NCBI GenBank assembly: GCA_030615855.1
Contig: JAUWYL010000001.1
Location: 124,001 to 188,000 of the forward strand
Length of the DNA: 64,000 bases
From: a bacterium
GTDB taxonomy: Bacteria; UBP18; UBA7526
Reading direction: 5' to 3'
A model generated the notes under the pieces. That model searched no databases. It had not been told where the DNA came from and saw only the letters and a program-made list of their open reading frames with translations. How positions within the stretch are numbered: the first letter of the stretch is position 1; each line of letters opens with the position of its first letter. A program made the position numbers and the translations under genes. This document shows positions 16,884 through 23,956 of this stretch, one piece after another.

Positions 16884-17270
16884 GCACATCTAAAACATTC
16901 CAAGAAAATTCCGTTTTTATAACATTCCTCCTCGATTGGACCTTTCGCGCGAATGGGCGAACAGTTAAAGTAATACTTAACCCTGACTGTCTTCGTATCT
17001 TCGAAGATTGGAAGACGAAAGTAAAAGGTTCGAGGCGCAACTCTTTCTTTGCCCCGGTTTATTTAGAACCTCCTTTCTTTATTTTTTTCTCTTTCTATTT
17101 TCAAATTCTTAAGAATTTGGAAATATACAACAAAGTGTCTATTAAACCTATAGTAGGCATTCGCTCGGCTAAAGACCCGCAAAGGTCTTTAGTAGATGAG
17201 CAGAGCGAAGCGCTCATCGCCATGCGAAAGTGAAAAGTCGGAAGAAATTGGCAACGATTTTTTGTTTGCA
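16884..17270. repeat. gene-free stretch: composite interspersed repeat, copy A
   Basis: From about 16930 to 17130 this stretch is similar to 22255-22460: shared GGGC-AA-GTTAAAGTAA, ATCTTCGAAGATTGGAAGA, GTAAAAGGTTCGAG, CGCAACT, TAGAACCT and TTCTTAAGAATTTGGAAA. It also carries CGCGCGAA. A TAAAGACC-N-GGTCTTTA type dyad and a GAGC-AAGCGCTC stem near 17170-17220 look like later insertions. An open frame on the plus strand here is built from repeat DNA and is not called as a gene. Confidence 0.7.
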
Positions 17271-17292
17271 TCCTGATGAAATCAAAATTTGT

Positions 17293-17321
17293 TTGTTTTT
17301 CGGCTCTGAATGTGGTAAAAT
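17293..17321 (+). promoter_or_regulatory. promoter for the AmmeMemoRadiSam operon
   Basis: TTGTTT, 17 bases, TAAAAT with the extended -10 TGG immediately before it. A GGTGCGGG / CCCGCACC pair follows at about 17333-17356 and could form a stem in the leader. Confidence 0.55.
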
Positions 17322-17372
17322 TACTTGTGGAGGTGCGGGAATGAACCCCGCACCTTTAGACAGGGGTAAGAA

Positions 17373-18869
17373 ATGAATATAAAAAGGTGCGGGATAAAGA
17401 AGGCTTTGATTTTGGCCACACTTTCCATAACTCTTTTGGGTTCAGTTCTTCATGCTCGAGTTCAAAAGACCCAGGATACACCAAAGAAAGAGATCAGAAG
17501 ACCAGCGGTAGCTGGAGCCTTCTATCCCGGGAATAGACTCTTTCTTCAGAGACAGGTGGATGGATTCTTGGCAAAGGCAAAGAAGGTAGAGTTAGCAGGG
17601 GAGTTAATTGCTTTAATCTCTCCTCACGCTGGCTACATCTATTCCGGACCGGTAGCCGCCTATTCCTATAAACAGTTAAAAAGAGAAGATTTTGATACCG
17701 TGATCTTGATTGGTCCCAGCCATCGTGTTGGTTTTGCTGGGGCTTCTATTTATAATCAGGGCCCTTATCAAACGCCCTTGGGCTTGGTAGAAGTTGATTC
17801 TGATTTAGCAAATAAAATTATTGCTCAAGATAAGAACATTAGGTATATCCCTCAAGCGCATATCAGGGAACACTCCTTAGAGGTTCAACTGCCCTTTTTG
17901 CAGAGGACATTGAAGGATTTTAAAATCATTCCCATTCTCGTTTCTGATTCCTCTTTAAAGAACTGTCAGACTTTGGCAGACGCTATTTTTAAGAGTATAG
18001 AAGGAAAGAAGGTCTTAATCATTGCCAGTACCGACCTATCCCATTACCATCCTTATAAGGAAGCCTGCCGGCTGGATAAGATAACCTTAGATGCTATCAT
18101 GACCTTGAATCCAGAGGAGGTGGCTAAGAAGGGCGATATGTGTGGCAAGGCAGCGGTCTTAACCACCATCATGCTTGCTAAGAAATTGGAAGCAGATAAA
18201 GTAATTATTTTAAAGTATGCCAATAGCGGAGATACCGCTGGGCCAAAGGATGGAGTGGTGGGTTATGGCGCGGTTGCCATTGTAAAGAAAGGAGAAAAAA
18301 AGATGAAGGGAGTCTATTTTAAAGAAGAGAGAGAAGAGTTATTAAAGATTGCCCGGGATTCTATTAAAAGTTTTCTTACTACCAGAAAGCCGCCCAGGAT
18401 AGAGACCGAGAACCCGAAACTAAAGCAGAAGCGTGGAGCCTTCGTTACCCTGAGAAGGGGAGAGGTCTTGAGGGGCTGCATCGGTTTCATCGAACCCCTC
18501 TTCCCCCTTTATCACGCGATAAGCGAGTGCGCCATATCTGCGGCCACTAAGGATATCAGATTCCCGCCAGTAACTGTAGGGGAATTACCCAAGATCACTA
18601 TTGAAATCTCCGTTTTATCTCCAACAAAGAGAGTGGCCACTGTCGATGAGATTAAGATGGGGGTTCATGGGGTAGTGGTAAAGAAGGGATTAAATCAAGG
18701 GATATTCTTGCCTCAGGTGGCAACTGAGACTGGCTGGAGCAGGGAAGAATTCTTAAGCCACTTATGCAGCGGGAAGGCCGGGCTTCCTCCCGATGCTTGG
18801 AAAAATGAGGATATTGAAATCTATATCTTTACTGTAGAGAAATTTGAAGACGCGAATATCCGCGAATAA
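17373..18869 (+). CDS. exported Memo-AMMECR1 fusion (AmmeMemoRadiSam proteins B and A)
   Basis: Residues 1-28 are a signal peptide (KKALILATLSITLLGSVLHA). Residues about 40-305 are a Memo domain, related to extradiol dioxygenases: RRPAVAGAFYPGN, SPHAGYIYSGPVAAYSY, GPSHRVGF, REHSLEVQLPFL and STDLSHYHPY with the conserved histidines. Residues about 315-498 are AMMECR1: GCIGFIEP and the end GLPPDAWKNEDIEIYIFTVEKFED. The fusion occurs in other bacteria; the chemical role is unknown. The signal peptide points to an extracytoplasmic location. Confidence 0.88.
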   Translation: MNIKRCGIKKALILATLSITLLGSVLHARVQKTQDTPKKEIRRPAVAGAFYPGNRLFLQRQVDGFLAKAKKVELAGELIALISPHAGYIYSGPVAAYSYKQLKREDFDTVILIGPSHRVGFAGASIYNQGPYQTPLGLVEVDSDLANKIIAQDKNIRYIPQAHIREHSLEVQLPFLQRTLKDFKIIPILVSDSSLKNCQTLADAIFKSIEGKKVLIIASTDLSHYHPYKEACRLDKITLDAIMTLNPEEVAKKGDMCGKAAVLTTIMLAKKLEADKVIILKYANSGDTAGPKDGVVGYGAVAIVKKGEKKMKGVYFKEEREELLKIARDSIKSFLTTRKPPRIETENPKLKQKRGAFVTLRRGEVLRGCIGFIEPLFPLYHAISECAISAATKDIRFPPVTVGELPKITIEISVLSPTKRVATVDEIKMGVHGVVVKKGLNQGIFLPQVATETGWSREEFLSHLCSGKAGLPPDAWKNEDIEIYIFTVEKFEDANIRE

Positions 18870-18871
18870 TA

Positions 18872-18935
18872 ATTGCATTTTTAATCTGTGATCTGTGAGG
18901 ATCTGTAGTAAATCTGTGATTATCTGTGTATAAAA
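18872..18935. repeat. ATCTGTG/ATCCGTG word cluster
   Basis: Four or five diverged copies of GATCTGTGA / AATCTGTG between the fusion gene and the DUF1844 gene, a variant of the ATCCGTG word. Confidence 0.65.
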
Positions 18936-18945
18936 GGAGGCGGAG

Positions 18946-19275
18946 ATGGCTGAAGAGGAGAAGAAGGAAGAATTGAATTATCAGTTTGTGAGCCTCATCT
19001 TTTCCCTCCAACAAGCGGCCATGGCCCAAATGGGCAAGATAGCCAATCCGGCTACGGGCAAGATGGAGAAGAATCTCGTCCAGGCAAAGGCCACCATAGA
19101 CATGCTTGAGATGCTGAAAGAGAAGAGTGAAAGCAACCTCACTGATACTGAGCAGAAAATAATATTAAATACCCTGGACAATCTCTATCTTAACTATGCC
19201 GATGAAGTGGAGAAGGAGGGCAAGAAAGAAGAGAAGCCCAAGGAAGAAAAGGAGAAAGGAGGTGAGAAGAAATGA
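18946..19275 (+). CDS. DUF1844 family protein, 109 aa
   Basis: AAAAGGAGGCGGAG precedes the ATG. The conserved part is LNYQFVSLIFSLQQAAMAQMGKIANPATGKMEKNLVQAKATIDMLEMLKEKSESNLTDTEQKII, which is the DUF1844 pattern. The C-terminus is a Lys/Glu tail of about 30 residues. Function unknown. It overlaps the first SIMPL gene by four bases, so it is part of the operon. Confidence 0.82.
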   Translation: MAEEEKKEELNYQFVSLIFSLQQAAMAQMGKIANPATGKMEKNLVQAKATIDMLEMLKEKSESNLTDTEQKIILNTLDNLYLNYADEVEKEGKKEEKPKEEKEKGGEKK

Positions 19276-20045
19276 GACTAAGAATAGTCACTGCCTTGGT
19301 TTTGATTTCAGCCCTGGCTTTTATTCCCACCATAGCGAAGGCCCAGACCTCTGAGAGTAATGAAGAGGAACAGACTATCTCTGTAACCAGTGAAGGAAAG
19401 GTCAAGGTGACTCCAGACGTTGCCTATCTCCTGTTAGGGGTAAAAACCCAGGCCCTCTCTGTTCAAGAAGCCTTAAAAGAAAACAACCGCGTCATGACCT
19501 TGGTAACAAAGGAGTTAAAAGCGAAAGGGATTAAGAATGAGAACATAAGAGTAATCGGACCAGTAATGAGCCGAGCAGGAAGGATTTATTTCCAAAGGGA
19601 GGCCCCTACTGGATTTGAAGTATCTAAGAAGATCATCGTTACCTTGGATAAGATTGGCTCTGATCCGGATAAGATGGGAGAGAGGGTAGCGGAGATCATC
19701 GATGGAGCAACCAAAGCCGGAGCCAATATCTGGGGGAAAGAAAAAGGATATGATCCCAGGGAAAGGCCCTGTGTTCTCTTCTCTGTCAAGGAAGTAGAGA
19801 AATATAGGGAGCAGGCTTTAGAAAAGGCCCTTGCCGAAGCCCGACCTCAAGCAGAGAAGATTGCAGCCACCAAGGGATTGAAAATTAAGAAGATAAAGTC
19901 CATATCCAAGTGGAAACATGCCTCAGGACCTGATAGCTGGTGGGAAAGAGGATATGGAAAGGACTTACCTGAGGGACCGAAGGTTAATGCTCTGAAAGAT
20001 ATTGAGATCTCTGTCTCCATCAGGGTGAGTTATACTGTGGAGTGA
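19272..20045 (+). CDS. exported SIMPL-domain (DUF541) protein, first copy
   Basis: The signal peptide ends near residue 24 (FIPTIAKAQT). The mature protein opens with QTISVTSEGKVKVTPDVAYLLLGVKTQ and continues through the DUF541 pattern (AKGIKNENIRVIGPVM, KAGANIW, ALEKALAEARPQAEKIAATKGLKI). DUF541 proteins form periplasmic oligomers; the E. coli member YggE is linked to oxidative stress. A paralogue follows directly. Confidence 0.85.
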   Translation: MRLRIVTALVLISALAFIPTIAKAQTSESNEEEQTISVTSEGKVKVTPDVAYLLLGVKTQALSVQEALKENNRVMTLVTKELKAKGIKNENIRVIGPVMSRAGRIYFQREAPTGFEVSKKIIVTLDKIGSDPDKMGERVAEIIDGATKAGANIWGKEKGYDPRERPCVLFSVKEVEKYREQALEKALAEARPQAEKIAATKGLKIKKIKSISKWKHASGPDSWWERGYGKDLPEGPKVNALKDIEISVSIRVSYTVE

Positions 20046-20052
20046 GCGATAG

Positions 20053-20076
20053 GGGGCCAGGGAATTTCCTGGCCCC
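20053..20076 (+). other. intercistronic stem-loop between the SIMPL genes
   Basis: GGGGCCAGG pairs perfectly with CCTGGCCCC around GAATTT. There is no T run, so an RNA-stability or partial-attenuation role is more likely than termination. Confidence 0.7.
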
Positions 20077-20091
20077 TTCCAAAGTAAGAAG

Positions 20092-20826
20092 ATGAAAATA
20101 AAGATCGGTTTCGCATTTTTATTACTAATGGTGTCTTCTTTATCCCTTCTTGCTCAGGAGAAAACCATCTCCGTCATTGGTGAAGGAAGCATTAAAGTAA
20201 AGCCAGATGTTGCCTATCTTCTCTTGGGAGTGGAGAATCAGAACTCCTCTGCCCAAGATGCTTTAAGAGAGAATAGGGCTATAGTTGAGAGGGTAATAAG
20301 GAGATTGGGCGAAGCTGGAGTTCGGCAGGAGTCTATTGTTATCCATAATCACACCCTTTCTCCCTTCTTCAAGTTCCAGTATTTTCCGCCCAAGATATCC
20401 TTAGCCGGTTTCCAAACCTTTAGAAGAATAGTGATAACCTTAGATGGGTTCGAAGGGACAGAGAGATATATTGACATTGCTACTAAAGCCGGTGCCAATG
20501 TCTGGGGAAGGAAAGGGCTCTCCAGTTTCATCTTGGAAGGAGAGAATACCTGCATCCTCTATTCTGTAAAGGATTACAAGAGATACGAATCCCAAGCATT
20601 GAAAAAGGCCCTAAAAGAGGCAAGGAAGAAGGCAGAAGAAATTGCAGTTAGTTCAGGGAAGAAGATAAAAGGAATGAAATCCTTCTCTGAAGAGACCTAT
20701 GAATGGAGATCCGTTGACCTCTGGCTAAAGAAGTTCGAAGAAGGACTTCCTTCCGGGCCGAAGGTGGCAAACCTGAGAGATATTGAAATCTTAGTCACTG
20801 TAAGAGCCACCTATACTCTCGAGTAA
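20092..20826 (+). CDS. exported SIMPL-domain (DUF541) protein, second copy
   Basis: A signal peptide (LLLMVSSLSLLAQEKT) leads into TISVIGEGSIKVKPDVAYLLLGVENQNSSAQ, nearly the same opening as the first copy. The rest aligns along the whole length (KAGANVWG, ALKKALKEARKKAEEIA, GLPSGPKVANLRDIEILV). The pair is probably an old tandem duplication. It precedes the radical SAM gene by seven bases. Confidence 0.84.
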   Translation: MKIKIGFAFLLLMVSSLSLLAQEKTISVIGEGSIKVKPDVAYLLLGVENQNSSAQDALRENRAIVERVIRRLGEAGVRQESIVIHNHTLSPFFKFQYFPPKISLAGFQTFRRIVITLDGFEGTERYIDIATKAGANVWGRKGLSSFILEGENTCILYSVKDYKRYESQALKKALKEARKKAEEIAVSSGKKIKGMKSFSEETYEWRSVDLWLKKFEEGLPSGPKVANLRDIEILVTVRATYTLE

Positions 20827-20833
20827 ATTAATT

Positions 20834-21982
20834 ATGAGATTGGATAGAAGAATAGCAAGGACCTTGGGAGCAACCCTCCTCCTTGCTTTTTTTATCATTA
20901 TAGGAGCACTTATCATGAATACTAGAAAACCACACAACCCCAGAACTGGTGCTACGCCCAAGAAAGGGGAGGTTAGACTCCATCCTGCGATGTACTGGGA
21001 GAAGTTACCAGGGAAGAGAGTCAGGTGTAACCTATGTTTCAGGAAGTGCGTAACCAGGGATGGGGAGATCGGCTTCTGTAGGAACAAGATAAATAAGAAT
21101 GGAGAATACTATACCCTGGTCTATGCCATCCCCTGTGCCGTCCAGATAGACCCCATTGAGAAGGAACCCCAGCATCATATGCTTGCCGGAAGCAGGATAT
21201 TATGTATTGGAACCGCCAGCTGTAACTTCAGATGTAAGTTCTGCCACAACTGGCATATGTCCCAGAGGAATATCTACCAAACATTAAACTATGACCTTCC
21301 ACCAGAGAAAATTGTGGAACTGGCCATTGAGAATAAATGTCCCACCATCTCCTTTACCTATAACGAGCCCACCGTATTCTATGAGTATATGCTCGACATC
21401 GCAAAACTTGCTCAGAAGAAAGGAATAAAGATACTCTTCCACTCCAATGGCTCCATGTCTCCCGGACCATTAAGAGAACTTCTGAAATATAGCGATGCGG
21501 TGACCATCGACCTCAAGGGATTTACCAATAAATTTTATAGCGAGGCCTCATCAGCTAAACTGGAGCCGGTTCTTGAGACCCTAAAAATTATTAAGGAAGA
21601 GGGGAAGTGGCTTGAGGTCGTGAATCTCATCATTCCTACTCTGAATGATAATCCCAGAGATATCAGAAGGATGTGTGAATGGATAAAAGAGAACCTAGGG
21701 GATGGGGTTCCCATCCACTTCAACAGGTTCTCCCCTTCCTATAAACTGCAGAACCTTCCCCCCACGCCAATAAAGACCTTAGAAGGAGCAAGAGATATTG
21801 CTAAAGAGGTGGGCATAAAGTATATCTATATCGGGAACGTCCCGGGACACGAAGGGAACTCCACCTACTGCCCAAAATGCAAGAAGAGATTGGTGAGAAG
21901 GATCCACTTCGCCATCTTAGAGAATAAGATAAAAGAGGGAAGATGCTCCTTCTGCGGAGAAAAGATCCCTGGCCTTTGGTAA
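20834..21982 (+). CDS. amrS: AmmeMemoRadiSam-system radical SAM enzyme with N-terminal membrane anchor
   Basis: The radical SAM cluster motif is CNFRCKFC (Cys130, Cys134, Cys137). Upstream cysteines CNLC-CV (65, 68, 72) and Cys82 and the phrase AVQIDPIEKEPQHH are typical of AmrS (relative of pyruvate-formate-lyase activators). The C-terminus has a four-cysteine ribbon (CPKC, CSFC). Unlike most AmrS proteins it begins with a membrane segment (residues 11-28), about 40 residues ahead of the usual start. Together with the signal peptide on the Memo fusion this points to a membrane-associated system. Confidence 0.87.
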   Translation: MRLDRRIARTLGATLLLAFFIIIGALIMNTRKPHNPRTGATPKKGEVRLHPAMYWEKLPGKRVRCNLCFRKCVTRDGEIGFCRNKINKNGEYYTLVYAIPCAVQIDPIEKEPQHHMLAGSRILCIGTASCNFRCKFCHNWHMSQRNIYQTLNYDLPPEKIVELAIENKCPTISFTYNEPTVFYEYMLDIAKLAQKKGIKILFHSNGSMSPGPLRELLKYSDAVTIDLKGFTNKFYSEASSAKLEPVLETLKIIKEEGKWLEVVNLIIPTLNDNPRDIRRMCEWIKENLGDGVPIHFNRFSPSYKLQNLPPTPIKTLEGARDIAKEVGIKYIYIGNVPGHEGNSTYCPKCKKRLVRRIHFAILENKIKEGRCSFCGEKIPGLW

Positions 21983-22470
21983 AACGCAGATACTCAACGT
22001 ATTTCATTTGCCTTGAGGAATAGTCGCAGATATTGACGCAGACTGCCGCAGATATTTGAGACAGACGGGCACTAGTCAGTTTGGCGAAAATCTACATAGT
22101 TTTCCCTTCTCTTTCGTTTTTAAATTCCCGCCTTTTTGTCTAATTCCTTTGTTTCCCATTAAACCATTCGCGCGCCATGCCAGAGGCAGGTCCGCCAAAC
22201 TAACGGCGGACAGGCGCCTTTTGAGCCAGAGGCTCATCCGCCTCAGGCGGAGGCGGAAATGGGCAAGTGTTCGAAGTAACGCTTAACTCTAACTATCTTT
22301 GAATCTTCGAAGATTGGAAGATGAAAGTAAAAGGTTCGAGTCGCAACTTCTTTTCTCACCAACCTGTTTAGAACCTTCTTTCTTTATTTCCCCCATATTT
22401 TTAAATTCTTAAGCCCCGAAGGAGAACAGAGTTCCCTTCGGGGTAAAAATTTGGAAACATCAAAAATCAC
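21983..22470. repeat. gene-free stretch: composite interspersed repeat, copy B
   Basis: Starts with CGCAGATA words, then, from about 22255, resembles 16930-17130. It holds a TTCGCGCG start near 22168, GCCTGCC-like GC-rich palindromes at 22175-22255 (GGCAGGTCCGCC, CCGCCTCAGGCGGAGGCGG) and, inside the TTCTTAA-TTTGGAAA unit, an inserted hairpin (22414-22443). No gene is supported here. Confidence 0.7.
22414..22449 (+). terminator. hairpin inserted in the TTCTTAA/TTTGGAAA repeat
   Basis: CCCCGAAGG pairs with CCTTCGGGG around an 11-base loop, followed by TAAAAATTT. It could terminate transcription entering from the left. Confidence 0.6.
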
Positions 22471-22499
22471 TTGACAGATTCCAAAATATAGGATATAAT
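22471..22499 (+). promoter_or_regulatory. promoter of the toxin-antitoxin operon
   Basis: TTGACA, 17 bases, TATAAT: a consensus promoter. Confidence 0.85.
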
Positions 22500-22509
22500 C
22501 TATATTGAC

Positions 22510-22527
22510 TATAGTTTTTAAACTATA
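22510..22527. promoter_or_regulatory. operator palindrome overlapping the transcription start
   Basis: TATAGTTT-TT-AAACTATA is a perfect dyad 10 bases downstream of the -10, just before the ribosome-binding site. The HTH antitoxin of the same operon is the natural ligand. Confidence 0.6.
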
Positions 22528-22539
22528 AAGGGGTAAAAG

Positions 22540-23250
22540 ATGGATGTGAAAATTCGTGAGGCACAGTTAAAAATATTAAAGATATTTTCTCATCTTTCTA
22601 AAAGTTTTGCCTTATCGGGCGGCTCAGCATTAGAACTCTACTATTTGAAGCACAGATTTTCCCGCGACCTGGACTTTTTTTCACCAAGATACGATTTGGA
22701 AGAAATAAAAAACCTGATTTCGGCATTCAGTAAAGGTATTGGAAAATCCATAGAATTGGAGAATGAATTTATTGCCAACAATCGGGCAAGAGTCCAATTC
22801 TACGTTGCACCAATTAAAGGCTCTAGATTCCCATTAAAAATTGATTTTATTGAAGATGTATTTTTCACCAAGCCAACTATTAGAAAATTTAAGAGCATTC
22901 CGGTATATGATGTAAAGCATATCTATTTCCAAAAGATAGTTACTATTACTGGAACGCAACTTATAAAAGATAGCACTGGCCGGGAAGTGACTACTGGGAG
23001 AAGGGAAGTGCGGGATATGGTTGATATTTATTATCTTTCCCAAAAGGTAAAACCGCTGCATAGATTTTTGAGGACGCTTTCTAAGGAGCAACAGAGAGGG
23101 ATGGTTCAGTGGTACCGCAGTTTTTCCCGGCAGGAATTCAAATTAGGATTTTTAGACCTGGATATTTATGATAAAAAATTGGATGCTTCAAAGGCAATTA
23201 TCTATCTGGAAGACGAGATAAAGAAATTCGTAAGCGAGGTAGTGAAGTGA
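22540..23250 (+). CDS. AbiEii/AbiGii-like nucleotidyltransferase toxin
   Basis: The N-terminus shows the nucleotidyltransferase signature SGGSALELYYLKHRFSRDLDFF with the metal pair Asp43 and Asp45 in RDLD, and later LKIDFIED. AbiEii-type toxins transfer nucleotides to tRNA or other targets and cause growth arrest or phage exclusion. At 236 residues it is shorter than AbiEii and close to the compact group. It overlaps the HTH gene by four bases, with the toxin first. Confidence 0.8.
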   Translation: MDVKIREAQLKILKIFSHLSKSFALSGGSALELYYLKHRFSRDLDFFSPRYDLEEIKNLISAFSKGIGKSIELENEFIANNRARVQFYVAPIKGSRFPLKIDFIEDVFFTKPTIRKFKSIPVYDVKHIYFQKIVTITGTQLIKDSTGREVTTGRREVRDMVDIYYLSQKVKPLHRFLRTLSKEQQRGMVQWYRSFSRQEFKLGFLDLDIYDKKLDASKAIIYLEDEIKKFVSEVVK

Positions 23251-23753
23251 ACCTAAAAAAATATTACTGGGGATTAAGCGAGAAAGCCATTAAAGAGACC
23301 GAAGAAATAATCAGAAATCCCCAACATCCCAAATTTCTCTCACGGATTTTTACCTTACTTTCCAGGTGCGACAAGCCGGAGGAATTATTTTCCCTGATAA
23401 GCAGAAAACAATTTATAGAGGTATGGCCTAAAGTGCGGCGATACTGGATAAAAAGGTCTCAGGCAAAGGATTTTCGTTCCTGGTGGGAAACCATTTATGA
23501 GCAGCTTCTGGAAGAAGTTAAAGGGAGAAAGAGACCGAAAGGCGAACCAATGAAGATTTTTAAACATACTGGGGAAGTAATCAAAAAAGCAAGGATTGAA
23601 AAAGGTTGGAGTCAATCCGACTTTGCCCGAAGGGTGGGCATGAAACAGCCGGATATTTCAGCAATAGAGAAGGGTAAGAAAAATATTACTTTGGAAACCC
23701 TGGCTCGATTATGTAAGATATTGGACATCAAAAATATACCAGTAAAGGAATAA
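23247..23753 (+). CDS. HTH (XRE-type) antitoxin partner
   Basis: The first 100 residues are a helical region with tryptophans (IEVWPKVRRYWIKRSQAKDFRSWWETIYEQLLEE) that may bind the toxin. The last 60 are an XRE helix-turn-helix (IKKARIEKGWSQSDFARRVGMKQPDISAIEKGKKNITLETLARLCKIL). It probably neutralises the nucleotidyltransferase and binds the palindrome at 22510. Confidence 0.8.
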   Translation: MNLKKYYWGLSEKAIKETEEIIRNPQHPKFLSRIFTLLSRCDKPEELFSLISRKQFIEVWPKVRRYWIKRSQAKDFRSWWETIYEQLLEEVKGRKRPKGEPMKIFKHTGEVIKKARIEKGWSQSDFARRVGMKQPDISAIEKGKKNITLETLARLCKILDIKNIPVKE

Positions 23754-23816
23754 AACTTTACCCGCCTGCCCTTATTTTTGAGCGTTAGCGAAAAAAGAGA
23801 CAACTTGCTTGGCTCA

Positions 23817-23950
23817 TTTTTAAATGCCCGCCTCTTCGGCGGGTTTTTGCTTACAGCAAAAAACATAAGAATTTGGAAACAGTGGTAATGGGCTTGTTAT
23901 ACCTATAATAAGCATTCGCGCGAATGCGAAAGTGAAAAGTTGGAAGAAAT
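23817..23950. repeat. interspersed repeat with TTTTTAAAT...AAGAATTTGGAAA and CATTCGCGCGAATG
   Basis: The first part is nearly identical to 37686-37765. The second part, with the perfect palindrome CATTCGCGCGAATG (23914-23927) and GAAAGTGAAAAGTTGGAAGAAATTG, matches 17155-17250, where other DNA has been inserted in the palindrome. Confidence 0.75.
23827..23848 (+). terminator. terminator of the toxin-antitoxin operon
   Basis: CCCGCC pairs with GGCGGG around TCTTC, followed by TTTTT. The same hairpin, with a 20-base palindrome in its loop, recurs at 37696-37732. Confidence 0.85.
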
Positions 23951-23956
23951 TGAGGG

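Noticed and set aside
16778-17233. Plus-strand open frame of 151 codons after speB
   Set aside because: It overlaps the speB end in another frame, has no ribosome-binding site and is built from interspersed repeat DNA.
22330-22350. GGTTCGAGTCGC as a tRNA T-arm (also 17026)
   Set aside because: No acceptor stem, D-arm or anticodon arm is found around it; it is part of the interspersed repeat.
23612-23866. Minus-strand 84-codon frame over the antitoxin gene end
   Set aside because: It runs through the terminator hairpin and the HTH coding sequence; no ribosome-binding site.
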